DNA of 10,184 nucleotides from JBMNOI01 sp050942995 (GCA_050942995.1 JBMNOI010000135.1:1-10184); one strand, 5' to 3'. Positions 1 through 7,011 are shown, numbered from the stretch's first letter. The notes: a model not told the origin generated them from the letters alone. Numbers and translations: made by a program.

Positions 1-16
1 CTTCCCGTGTCGAGGT

Positions 17-84
17 GGGGGGGGGCGCGCCCCGCCCCGCCCCGGGGGGGGGGGGGGGGCCCCCCCCCCCCCCCCCCCCCCCCC
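17..84. repeat. Homopolymer G and C tracts with a G16-C25 fold-back
   Basis: Bases 17-25 are nine G. Bases 26-43 alternate C and G blocks. Bases 44-59 are sixteen G, followed directly by twenty-five C at 60-84. The G16-C25 junction is a perfect inverted repeat with no spacer. Nothing in this stretch looks like coding sequence. A sequence like this at the very start of a window is more likely a sequencing or assembly artefact at a contig end than a functional element, but the bases alone cannot settle it. Confidence 0.85.
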
Positions 85-99
85 ACCGCCCGCATCGTC

Positions 100-128
100 T
101 TGTTTCGGCGCGTCGACCCGGTTATAAT
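100..128 (+). promoter_or_regulatory. Sigma70-type promoter for the GH4-kinase operon
   Basis: A perfect -10 hexamer TATAAT lies at 123-128. A -35-like TTGTTT lies at 100-105 with an ideal 17-base spacer. Transcription would start near base 135, leaving a leader of roughly 88 bases before the ATG at 223. A perfect -10 is notable in such GC-rich DNA. The promoter lies just after the homopolymer tract, so the operon probably starts here and not further upstream. Confidence 0.7.
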
Positions 129-222
129 ACCTCTGCTGCAAAAGCCGGCCGTATAGAGCGGGCGATTTGGCCTGTCCCCAACGCATCTGCCAGCGCAACC
201 GGCAAGAAAGGGTGACCGCAGT

Positions 223-1494
223 ATGAAGATCACCGTCATCGGTGGAGGATCCACCTATACTCCCGAGCTGGTCAACGGGTTCATCGTCGGCGCCGAGACC
301 CTGGGCCTGGACGAACTGTGGCTCATGGATATCGATGCCGAGCGACTGGACATAGTGGGCGGATTTGCCCGGCGGATGGTGGCCGCGGCAGGCGATCCCT
401 TTACACTGCACCTCACCACTGATCGCGACGCCGCGCTAGAGGGCGCATCCTACGTCGAGGCGCAGATTCGCGTGGGCGGCATGGCCGCGCGACGCGAGGA
501 CGAACTCCTCGGCCGTCGATGGGGCCTGGTCGGACAGGAGACCACCGGCGTGGGCGGGTTCGCCAAGGCGCTGCGCACCATCCCTGTGCTACTGAGTATC
601 GCCCGGGATATGCAGCGTTTGTGCCCCGATGCGTGGTTGATCAACTTTTCCAACCCCAGCGGGCTGGTGGCCGAGGCTCTACAGCGTTATGCCCCCGAGA
701 CACGCTCGGTGGGGCTGTGCAACGGGCCCATCGGCATGCAGATGCGCATCGCCCAGGAACTGGGCGTCGAGGCGGCCCGCGTCAAGATCGAATATCTGGG
801 CCTGAACCATCTGGCCTGGCTCACCGGCGTGACGGTGGACGGCCGGGATGTATGGCCTCAGGTGTTCGAGGCTTTCTGCGAGTGGCTCAAGGCCTCGGAT
901 GACGCCGATTTCCCGCTCTACCTCATCGAATCGCTGCGCGCCATCCCCAGCGGCTATCTGCGCTACTACTATCGCACTCAGGCCGTGGTTCAGCATCAGG
1001 CGGCTCACCCAACGCGCGCAGAGGAGGTCATCCGCATCGAGGGCGAGCTGCTGACCCGGTACGCCGATCCCGCTCTGACCACTCTGCCCGATGAGCTGAT
1101 GTTGCGAGGCGGCGCCTACTATTCCACCGTCGCCGGGCAACTCATTCGATCGCTGCATACCGGGGACGGAGCCGTGCACATCCTCAACACCCGTCACGGC
1201 GGCGCCGTACCCGGCTGGCCCGCCGACTGGGTGTGCGAATTACCCTGCCGTGTAGACGACCGGGGTATCCATCCGTTACCCGCCCGGCCGCTGCCTCTCC
1301 TGTGCGACGGCCTGGTTCACGCAGTCAAAACCTATGAACTGCTGGCCGCTCGGGCCGCCGCCACCGGCGACCGCGCCGCCGCTCTGCAGGCGCTGGTCGC
1401 CCATCCGCTGGGACCGGGCGCCGAATGTGCCCCGGCCCTTTTCGAGGATCTACTGGCGGTGAACGAGAGGCACCTGCCCCAATTCACATCCTGA
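223..1494 (+). CDS. GH4 family 6-phospho-beta-glucosidase-like glycosidase
   Basis: This 423-residue protein belongs to glycoside hydrolase family 4, cytosolic enzymes that cleave phosphorylated disaccharides by an NAD+- and divalent-metal-dependent oxidation-elimination mechanism. It opens with the NAD-binding loop GGGSTYTPEL (residues 7-16). GQETTGVGGF follows at about 104-113 and NFSNPSG at 141-147. The family's metal ligands are visible as Cys166 in GLCN and His196 in GLNH. A Tyr in GYLRYYY (244-250) is the likely catalytic base. The C-terminal HPLGP motif is near residue 394. Full length and overall pattern fit the LicH/BglT beta-type branch better than the alpha-glucosidase or alpha-galactosidase branches. 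The natural substrate (cellobiose-6P, chitobiose-6P or another) cannot be read from the sequence. The start follows a purine-rich AAAGGG about 10 bases upstream. The kinase gene follows 86 bases downstream. Confidence 0.9.
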   Translation: MKITVIGGGSTYTPELVNGFIVGAETLGLDELWLMDIDAERLDIVGGFARRMVAAAGDPFTLHLTTDRDAALEGASYVEAQIRVGGMAARREDELLGRRWGLVGQETTGVGGFAKALRTIPVLLSIARDMQRLCPDAWLINFSNPSGLVAEALQRYAPETRSVGLCNGPIGMQMRIAQELGVEAARVKIEYLGLNHLAWLTGVTVDGRDVWPQVFEAFCEWLKASDDADFPLYLIESLRAIPSGYLRYYYRTQAVVQHQAAHPTRAEEVIRIEGELLTRYADPALTTLPDELMLRGGAYYSTVAGQLIRSLHTGDGAVHILNTRHGGAVPGWPADWVCELPCRVDDRGIHPLPARPLPLLCDGLVHAVKTYELLAARAAATGDRAAALQALVAHPLGPGAECAPALFEDLLAVNERHLPQFTS

Positions 1495-1519
1495 CCGACG
1501 GAACACCAGGTTCGACGAG

Positions 1520-1549
1520 CCGGCTGACCCGTCTACCGTGTCAGCCCGG
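1520..1549 (+). other. Intercistronic hairpin between GH4 and kinase genes
   Basis: CCGGCTGAC (1520-1528) pairs with GTCAGCC (1540-1546) plus GG (1548-1549), with one bulged C and an 11-base loop. No T-run follows, so it is not a typical intrinsic terminator. It could adjust mRNA stability or relative expression of the two genes. Its role is inferred from structure and position only. Confidence 0.45.
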
Positions 1550-1580
1550 GTCTGTGATCCACCATGACGAGGGAGAATCG

Positions 1581-2591
1581 ATGAGCGACGCGCCACGCTG
1601 CTATCTGGGGATCGATGCCGGCGCCACGAAAACCCATGCCCTTATCGCCGATGCAACGGGACACGTCCTCGGCGGTGGAGAGAGCGGTCCCGGAAACTGG
1701 GAAGGGGTGGGCCTCGACGGGGCGTACGAGGCGTATGCCGACGCTGTGGGCCAGGCGCTGAGACAGGCCGGCTTGTGCGCCGATGAACTCGCCGGCGCCG
1801 GCTATGCCCTGGCCGGACTGGATTTTCCCAGCGACGAAGGCCGCCTGGAACCGGTGGTAGACCGTCTGGGCATCCCCGGCCCGCGGGTACTGGTGAACGA
1901 CACCTACGGCGCGTTGCGCGCCGGCGCCCGCCGGGGCTATGGCATCGTCATCATCGCCGGTACCGGCACCACCGTGGCCGGCATCGGCCGCGATGGGAGG
2001 CGTTTTCGCACCTTTGGCGAGGGACGCATGACGGGGGATATCGGCGGAGCCGGCGATATCGTCTGGATGGCCGTTCAGGCCGTGGCCCGCGCCTACACCG
2101 GGCGCGGCAAGCCCACCGCCCTTACCGAACGCCTGCTCGAGATTGCCGACGTGCCCGACACGGTGGCCCTCATGGAAACGCTGATGCGCGGGGATCGCCA
2201 TATGCTGCACGCCGGTCACGCGCCGATCGTATTCGAGGTGGCCACCGCGGGAGACCCCGTGGCCTGCGGCATCATCCGCGAGGCGGGCGCCGAGCTGGGC
2301 GCCAACGCCGCCGCCGTGGCCCGACGCTTGAGCCTGTGTGACGATCCCTTTGAACTGGTGCTGGCCGGCGGTGTGTTCCGTTCGAACCATCCGCTGTTGA
2401 TCGAGACCATCCTCGAGAGGGTCCGGGCCGCTGCGCCTCGGGTAGAGCCGTTGCGTCTGCACGCGCCGCCGGTGGCGGGCAGTGTGCTGTTGGCGATGGA
2501 TGCCGACGGTCGATCTCCCGCCCCTCAGATACACGATCGATTGACCGCCGAAGCGACTGTATGGCTGAGCGGCGGCAACAGCGCTCCATAA
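1581..2591 (+). CDS. N-acetylglucosamine kinase-like BadF/BadG ATPase
   Basis: This 336-residue ASKHA-fold sugar kinase resembles eukaryotic-type N-acetylglucosamine kinase (BadF/BadG/BcrA/BcrD ATPase family). The phosphate-1 motif is IDAGATKTHA (11-20). VNDTYGAL (105-112) carries Asp107, the expected catalytic base, as in NAGK enzymes. The phosphate-2 loop is IAGTGTTV (125-132). A GDIGGAGDIVWMAVQAVARA segment follows, and LVLAGGVFRSNHPL near the C-terminus fits the adenosine motif. The ATG at 1581 was chosen because GAGGGAGA lies just upstream and the protein then starts at the family's normal N-terminus. The frame stays open back to 1425, but that would overlap the GH4 gene. As the partner of the glycosidase, it probably phosphorylates GlcNAc, glucose or a related sugar taken up without a PTS. 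Specificity is not readable from the sequence. Confidence 0.88.
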   Translation: MSDAPRCYLGIDAGATKTHALIADATGHVLGGGESGPGNWEGVGLDGAYEAYADAVGQALRQAGLCADELAGAGYALAGLDFPSDEGRLEPVVDRLGIPGPRVLVNDTYGALRAGARRGYGIVIIAGTGTTVAGIGRDGRRFRTFGEGRMTGDIGGAGDIVWMAVQAVARAYTGRGKPTALTERLLEIADVPDTVALMETLMRGDRHMLHAGHAPIVFEVATAGDPVACGIIREAGAELGANAAAVARRLSLCDDPFELVLAGGVFRSNHPLLIETILERVRAAAPRVEPLRLHAPPVAGSVLLAMDADGRSPAPQIHDRLTAEATVWLSGGNSAP

Positions 2592-2657
2592 TCTGTCACC
2601 GGCTCTCCGAGATAGTGGTATGGCCCTGTCACGTTTCCGCAATGCAGCATCCGGCAC

Positions 2658-2664
2658 AGGAGGT
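2658..2664 (+). promoter_or_regulatory. Strong ribosome binding site fixing a GTG start
   Basis: AGGAGGT sits 7 bases before GTG at 2672. The same frame is open from an ATG at 2561, inside the kinase gene. That earlier start has no comparable ribosome binding site and would add 37 residues unlike the rest of the protein. Confidence 0.8.
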
Positions 2665-2671
2665 AGGTATC

Positions 2672-3205
2672 GTGGAGACCAGATCCAAAATTCGCGGCCA
2701 TTTCCACGGGTACAGACCCGGCATCGTCTTTGAGCTGTCCGACGGGACCAACTGGCAACAGGTGCGCGGGCCGCTCATCCCGACGCAGCTCTACCGTCCC
2801 GGTGTCGTCATTCGTCACACCGAAGAGGGTCACTATCTGGAAGTGGACGGTATGGGCAAAGCGGTGCGCGTGCGTGAGGTCAACTCGCGGTGGAAGAGCA
2901 GCCTGCCGACGCTCATCTATCGCTGGAACGGCGACTATTACGGGTTCATCTATCGGGACGGATTCTTTGACAAGGAAGGCCACTATCTGGGCTGGGTCGA
3001 TGCCGAGGACCGTGTCTGGCGGGCCGACGGCACCTACTGGGGCGAAGTGTTCATGGACATGCACATCGTCCGGTATACCGGTCAGGACGAGCCACGCCCG
3101 CGCAAGCCACGCAAGCCCATTGCGCCCCCTGCCGAACGGCCGCCGGGAGGCATCAAGGCTCCGCGTAGCGAGCATGAGGACAAGGTCGACGTGCTGAGCG
3201 ACTAG
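2672..3205 (+). CDS. Beta-rich protein, WQQ-type domain plus beta-flower-like domain
   Basis: This 177-residue protein has no known biochemical role, no signal peptide and no membrane segment. Residues 8-70 resemble a small beta domain common in bacterial hypothetical proteins: GHFHGYRPG, then FELSDGTNWQQ (20-30), then a Tyr-Arg-Pro strand and YLEVDGMGKAVRVREV (55-70). Residues 80-132 contain short glycine/aromatic repeats (YRWNGDYYGFIYRDGFF, EGHYLGWVD, RVWRADGTYWGEV) like those of 4-fold beta-flower proteins. Residues 137-177 are a charged, proline-rich and probably disordered tail. It lies 80 bases after the kinase gene with its own strong ribosome binding site, so it may be co-transcribed or have its own promoter. 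Both domain names are from memory of sequence patterns, not a search. Confidence 0.75.
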   Translation: METRSKIRGHFHGYRPGIVFELSDGTNWQQVRGPLIPTQLYRPGVVIRHTEEGHYLEVDGMGKAVRVREVNSRWKSSLPTLIYRWNGDYYGFIYRDGFFDKEGHYLGWVDAEDRVWRADGTYWGEVFMDMHIVRYTGQDEPRPRKPRKPIAPPAERPPGGIKAPRSEHEDKVDVLSD

Positions 3206-3343
3206 CCCGGCGCCCGCCCGCGCAACCCGCCCCCCCGAGCCTGCGTAGTACAGTATGCAACATAAATACCAGATGGTGCGCCGTCGCGTTATTCTGCAAT
3301 GACCGCACCGTCCGACGTACTGTACGAGAAAGTGAGGTTCGCG

Positions 3344-3709
3344 ATGAGCCTGTTGGGTAACATCATCTGGTTGATTTTTGGCGGGTTGCTGGCCAGTCTG
3401 GGCTATATCCTGTTCGGGGCCCTGCTCTGCATCACCGTCGTCGGTATTCCCTTTGGCATGCAGGCTATTCGCCTGGGCGTGGCCTCGTTTGCGCCCTTTG
3501 GCAAGCGCATCGTGCCCGCCGGTCCACAGAGCACCCTCAAATTGCTCTTTGATATCATCTGGATTCTGCTGTTCGGCTGGGAGATCGCCATGGTGCATCT
3601 GACCTTTGCCCTCATCCTGGCCATCACCATCGTAGGGCTGCCTTTTGCCAAGCAGCACCTCAAGATGGTGCCCCTGGCGTTGTTCCCCTTTAGCCAGGAG
3701 CTGCGCTAA
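3344..3709 (+). CDS. yccF: YccF-family inner membrane protein
   Basis: This 121-residue hydrophobic protein carries two copies of the YccF domain (former DUF307). The first is NIIWLIFGGLLASLGYILFG followed by ITVVGIPFGMQAIRLGVASFAPFG, residues about 5-49. The second is DIIWILLFGWEIAMVHLTFA followed by ITIVGLPFAKQHLKMVPLALFPF, residues about 69-116. Each copy has two hydrophobic stretches and ends in the typical G-[IL]-PF...L...PF pattern, so about four membrane passes are likely. Its function is unknown. The start at 3344 is preferred because GTGAGG lies 6 bases upstream and MSLLGNIIW matches the usual family N-terminus. An in-frame ATG at 3299 has no ribosome binding site. The AT-rich patch at 3244-3270 may hold a weak promoter, but I cannot define boxes there. 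Confidence 0.88.
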   Translation: MSLLGNIIWLIFGGLLASLGYILFGALLCITVVGIPFGMQAIRLGVASFAPFGKRIVPAGPQSTLKLLFDIIWILLFGWEIAMVHLTFALILAITIVGLPFAKQHLKMVPLALFPFSQELR

Positions 3710-3825
3710 CGCTTACGGGAGAACGACCTTTTGGGGAAAGGGCAGCCTCTTCGAAAGGCCGCTCCCCTGTTCGTAGCGAGACCCTTTGCGCGCGCCGACC
3801 GCCCCGGTGAGATCGTACATCAGCA

Positions 3826-3870
3826 CCACCTTCCGAAGGTCTCTTGCCACCTTCGGAAGGTGGGTTTTCT
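3826..3870 (+). terminator. Rho-independent terminator after yccF
   Basis: A perfect 15-base-pair stem forms between CCACCTTCCGAAGGT (3826-3840) and ACCTTCGGAAGGTGG (3849-3863). The loop is 8 bases and is followed by GTTTTCT. It lies 116 bases after the yccF stop and separates that transcript from uvrA. Each arm is itself almost self-complementary (ACCTTC-C-GAAGGT), which is unusual but may be chance. Confidence 0.88.
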
Positions 3871-3879
3871 AGTCTCGCA

Positions 3880-3893
3880 CGAACATATTTTCT
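3880..3893 (+). promoter_or_regulatory. Candidate LexA (SOS) box upstream of uvrA
   Basis: CGAACATATTTTCT matches 12 of 14 positions of the Bacillus-type SOS consensus CGAACRNRYGTTYC. The mismatches are T for G in the right half-site and T for the final C. It lies 51 bases upstream of the extended -10 and next to a second possible -35, TTGACG (3897-3902). uvrA is a classic SOS gene in several phyla, but LexA specificity in this organism is unknown and the right half-site is degenerate. Confidence 0.3.
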
Positions 3894-3920
3894 AAATTGA
3901 CGCTTCGTTCCGCCTAAATA

Positions 3921-3952
3921 TGACACATTCTGACAGGTATCGATGCTATAGT
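3921..3952 (+). promoter_or_regulatory. Extended -10 promoter of uvrA with TGACA repeats
   Basis: TGCTATAGT at 3944-3952 combines an extended -10 TGn with a -10 hexamer that matches TATAAT at five of six positions. The -35 zone has no good hexamer. It carries instead two TGACA pentamers (3921-3925 and 3931-3935) exactly 10 bases apart, one helical turn, which could be a regulator site or a poor -35. Transcription would start near 3959 and give a leader of about 95 bases to the ATG at 4054. Confidence 0.55.
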
Positions 3953-3994
3953 CAGGATGTTCGCGTGAGGCCAGGCCGCCTCGCGATCCGCTAC

Positions 3995-4041
3995 CGATGG
4001 CACCCCTCATACGGACGTGCCATCGCCACTATCCGATGAGG
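3995..4041 (+). promoter_or_regulatory. Structured uvrA leader with two overlapping stems
   Basis: Stem 1 is a perfect 9-base-pair inverted repeat, CGATGGCAC (3995-4003) with GTGCCATCG (4017-4025). Stem 2 pairs CCTCAT plus CGGA (4005-4010 and 4012-4015, one bulged A) with TCCGATGAGG (4032-4041), ten pairs. The 5' arm of stem 2 lies in the loop of stem 1, so the two either exclude each other or form a tight pseudoknot. Stem 2 contains GAGG (4038-4041), the only ribosome-binding-site-like motif before the uvrA start at 4054. This could therefore be a translation switch. The pairings are visible in the sequence; regulation is inferred. Confidence 0.4.
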
Positions 4042-4053
4042 TATCTGCTCCTG

Positions 4054-7011
4054 ATGGACCCCGAACAGATTGTGATCCGTGGTGCTCGCGAGCACAACCT
4101 GCAAAACATCGATGTGACCATCCCCCGCCACAAGCTCGTGGTGTTGACCGGCGTATCGGGCAGCGGCAAATCGTCGCTGGCCTTTGACACCCTCTATGCC
4201 GAGGGGCAGCGCCGCTACGTCGAATCGCTCTCGGCCTATGCCCGACAGTTCATCGACCAGATGGAAAAGCCCCGCGTGGACTATATCGGAGGACTCAGCC
4301 CGGCCATCGCCATCGAGCAAAAGGCCGTCAGCCGCAATCCGCGTTCCACCGTGGCCACCGTCACCGAGATCTATGACTATTTGCGGGTGCTCTATGCCCG
4401 CGCCGGCACGCCCCACTGTCCCCAATGCGGCCGCGAGGTGCGCGCCCAGTCGGCGCAAGAGATCGTCGAGCGCGTGGGCACCCTGACCCCCGGAACGCGC
4501 TTTCAGATCCTCTCGCCTCTGGCGGCAAACCGCAAGGGGACCTTTCGCGACGTGTTGCTGCAGGCCCGCGCCGACGGATTCAGCCGCGTTCGCATCGACG
4601 GGGAGGTGCGCGAGCTGCGCGAACGCATCGTCCTGGACGGGAAGAAAAAGCACGATATCGAGCTGGTGGTGGATCGACTGGTGATACCCGATCACGGCGT
4701 GAATCGTAACGGCGACGATCCGAACGCATTTCGCACACGCCTCACCGACTCGGTCGAGACGGCGCTGCGCATGGGCGATGGCATGGTCATCATCGCCATA
4801 GAGGGCGGGCAGGAATGGCAGCTCTCCGAGCGTAACGCCTGCGCCGTGTGTGGCATCAGCTTCCCCGAATTATCGCCGGCCATGTTCAGCTTTAACTCGC
4901 CGCTGGGCATGTGCCCCGAATGTAACGGTCTGGGAACCAGGATGGATTTCGATCCGGCGCGCTTTGTGGATCCGGCCAAGTCGCTGCACGACGGCGGCCT
5001 GCGCCCCTGGGGCGAACTGCGCAAGAAAAAGGGCAGCTATACCTACAAAGAGGCGCAGCAGGTGGTGGATCATTTCGGGCAGACGCTGGACATCCCCTGG
5101 AGCGAGCTATCCGCCGATTGCCGCCATGCCCTGCTCTACGGCGGCGTGCGCGTGGTGTGGGAGTGGAATGGCGAGCACAGTTCGGGGCGCCATGAGGGAG
5201 TCACCGAGGGGGTGTTCAACGCCGTGCGTCGCCGCTATCAGCAGACGAAATCCGAGAGCTCCCGGCGCTGGTACCTCTCCTTTATGGGGCAGCAACCCTG
5301 CTCCACATGCCAGGGGCGTCGCCTGCGCCCTGAAAGCGCCGCCGTGACCGTAGGCGGGCTTACCCTGGGGCAGGTCACCGCTCTGAGCATCGGTGAGGCG
5401 TTGCGCTGGGTAGAGGGACTGTGGCCCGACGCGAATGAAGGCGGCGACGCGTTGACGGTGGAGCAGTTCCAGATCGTCGAAGAGGTGCTCAAAGAGATCC
5501 GCGGCCGGCTCCAGTTCCTCATGAATGTGGGCCTGCACTACCTCACGCTGGATCGGCCCGCCCCCACGCTCTCGGGGGGCGAGGGGCAGCGCATTCGCCT
5601 GGCCAGCCAGATCGGCTGCGGCCTGGTGGGTGTGCTCTATGTGCTGGACGAGCCCTCTATCGGATTGCACCAGCGCGACAACCGCCGCTTACTGGATATG
5701 CTCGAGCTTTTGCGCAATATGGGCAACACCGTCATCGTCGTCGAGCACGACAAAGAGACCATGCGCTCGGCCGACTGGCTCATCGACCTGGGACCGGGCG
5801 CCGGCGTACGCGGCGGAAAGATTATCGCCGAGGGCACGCCGCAGGAGGTCATGTGCAACGCCGAATCGCTCACCGGCCGCTATTTGAGCCACGAACTGGT
5901 GGTGCGCTCGCCTAACGGCCGCCGTCGCCCCACCAACGGGCACCGGCTGGAGATCGTGGGAGCGCGGCAGAACAATCTGCGCGATATATCGGTGCGCTTT
6001 CCCCTGGGGCTGTTCACCTGCGTGACCGGCGTATCGGGCAGCGGCAAGTCGTCGCTGGTGGCCCAGACGCTCTATCCGGCGCTGGCCAACGCCCTGCATC
6101 GTGCCTCGTTGCCCGTGGGGCGGCATGAGGGGATTCGGGGGCTGGATCAGGTGAACAAGGTGATCAACATCACCCAGGAGCCCATCGGTCGCACGCCGCG
6201 TTCGAACCCGGCCACCTACGTGCAGGTGATGGATCTCATTCGTCGGCTCTTCGCCGAGACGCCCGATGCCAAATTGCGCGGCTACAAAGCCGGGCGGTTC
6301 AGCTTTAACGTCAAGGGCGGCCGCTGCGAAGCCTGTGAGGGCCACGGGCAAAAACGGGTCGAGATGCACTTTTTGCCCGACGTGTGGGTGACGTGCGACG
6401 TGTGCAAGGGACGGCGCTTTAACCGCGAGACGCTCCAGATCCGCTACAAGGGCAAGAACATCGCCGACGTGCTGGATATGGATGTGGATGAGGCGTTCGA
6501 GTTCTTTGCCAATATCCCGAGCATCCGCCGCATCCTGCAGACGCTGGTAGACGTGGGGTTGGGCTACATCAAGCTGGGGCAGAGCGCCACCACCCTGTCC
6601 GGCGGCGAGGCTCAGCGCGTCAAGCTGGCCCGCGAGCTGGCCCGCGTCTCTACCGGAGATACGATCTATATTCTCGACGAACCTACCACCGGTCTGCACT
6701 TTGCCGATATTCAAAAGCTGCTGGATGTGCTGCATCGCCTCACCGACGCGGGCAACACCGTCATCGTCATCGAGCACAACCTGGATGTGATCAAGACCGC
6801 CGACTGGATCATCGATATCGGCCCCGAGGGCGGTGACGAGGGAGGCTCTATCGTTGCTCAGGGCACCCCCGAGGAGGTGGCGGCGGTGCCCGGTAGCCAC
6901 ACCGGTCGCTTTTTGAGGGAGATACTCTCCAGGGACGACGCGCTGGCGCTCGATCTGCCGGCGCCCCAGACCGTGTCAGATGAGGCCATCGTGCAGGGGA
7001 AATTGACCTGA
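4054..7011 (+). CDS. uvrA: Excinuclease ABC subunit A (UvrA)
   Basis: This 985-residue protein is the DNA-damage-sensing ATPase of nucleotide excision repair. It dimerises, loads UvrB at lesions and then leaves. Both ABC halves are complete: Walker A GVSGSGKSS at 33-41 and 659-667, and LSGGE signatures at 506-510 and 848-852 followed by LDEPSIGLH and LDEPTTGLH. Two zinc modules are intact, with Cys263/Cys266 plus Cys287/Cys290 and Cys758/Cys761 plus Cys781/Cys784. A CPQC pair (122/125) lies at the start of the UvrB-binding region. MDPEQIVIRGAREHN matches the normal UvrA N-terminus. In-frame ATGs at 3997 and 4036 would add 19 or 6 atypical residues inside the structured leader. About 25 variable residues follow the usual SHTGRFLREIL end. 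It has its own promoter and possible SOS control. Confidence 0.97.
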   Translation: MDPEQIVIRGAREHNLQNIDVTIPRHKLVVLTGVSGSGKSSLAFDTLYAEGQRRYVESLSAYARQFIDQMEKPRVDYIGGLSPAIAIEQKAVSRNPRSTVATVTEIYDYLRVLYARAGTPHCPQCGREVRAQSAQEIVERVGTLTPGTRFQILSPLAANRKGTFRDVLLQARADGFSRVRIDGEVRELRERIVLDGKKKHDIELVVDRLVIPDHGVNRNGDDPNAFRTRLTDSVETALRMGDGMVIIAIEGGQEWQLSERNACAVCGISFPELSPAMFSFNSPLGMCPECNGLGTRMDFDPARFVDPAKSLHDGGLRPWGELRKKKGSYTYKEAQQVVDHFGQTLDIPWSELSADCRHALLYGGVRVVWEWNGEHSSGRHEGVTEGVFNAVRRRYQQTKSESSRRWYLSFMGQQPCSTCQGRRLRPESAAVTVGGLTLGQVTALSIGEALRWVEGLWPDANEGGDALTVEQFQIVEEVLKEIRGRLQFLMNVGLHYLTLDRPAPTLSGGEGQRIRLASQIGCGLVGVLYVLDEPSIGLHQRDNRRLLDMLELLRNMGNTVIVVEHDKETMRSADWLIDLGPGAGVRGGKIIAEGTPQEVMCNAESLTGRYLSHELVVRSPNGRRRPTNGHRLEIVGARQNNLRDISVRFPLGLFTCVTGVSGSGKSSLVAQTLYPALANALHRASLPVGRHEGIRGLDQVNKVINITQEPIGRTPRSNPATYVQVMDLIRRLFAETPDAKLRGYKAGRFSFNVKGGRCEACEGHGQKRVEMHFLPDVWVTCDVCKGRRFNRETLQIRYKGKNIADVLDMDVDEAFEFFANIPSIRRILQTLVDVGLGYIKLGQSATTLSGGEAQRVKLARELARVSTGDTIYILDEPTTGLHFADIQKLLDVLHRLTDAGNTVIVIEHNLDVIKTADWIIDIGPEGGDEGGSIVAQGTPEEVAAVPGSHTGRFLREILSRDDALALDLPAPQTVSDEAIVQGKLT

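Larger units (their letters stand above)
3710..4053 (+). other. Intergenic region between yccF and uvrA
   Basis: This 344-base non-coding stretch is less GC-rich than its surroundings at 3870-3955. From left to right it holds an imperfect hairpin (GGGGA 3733-3737 with TCCCC 3763-3767, inner GCCT 3745-3748 with AGGC 3756-3759) without a T-run, a strong terminator (3826-3870), an SOS-box-like 14-mer (3880-3893), a TGACA direct repeat and extended -10 promoter (3921-3952), and a structured uvrA leader (3995-4041). I find no convincing open reading frame or tRNA in it. Confidence 0.7.

Noticed and set aside
1425..1580. Extension of the kinase gene 52 codons upstream.
   Set aside because: It would overlap the end of the GH4 gene, contain the intercistronic hairpin and lack family similarity. 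The ATG at 1581 has a ribosome binding site and the normal kinase N-terminus.
3248..3325. Inverted repeat GTACAGTA (3248-3255) and TACTGTAC (3318-3325) around a possible yccF promoter.
   Set aside because: Only 8 bases match over a 62-base separation, and no convincing -35/-10 pair lies between them, so I do not call an operator pair.
2525..3658. Long reverse frame of 377 codons opposite the beta-rich protein and yccF.
   Set aside because: It is a shadow of two well-supported forward genes, has no recognisable domain and crosses their intergenic gap. Long open antisense frames are common in GC-rich DNA.
5689..6900. Reverse frame of 403 codons inside uvrA.
   Set aside because: It lies wholly opposite conserved UvrA motifs and reads as low-complexity His/Gly/Ala-rich sequence, as expected of an antisense shadow.
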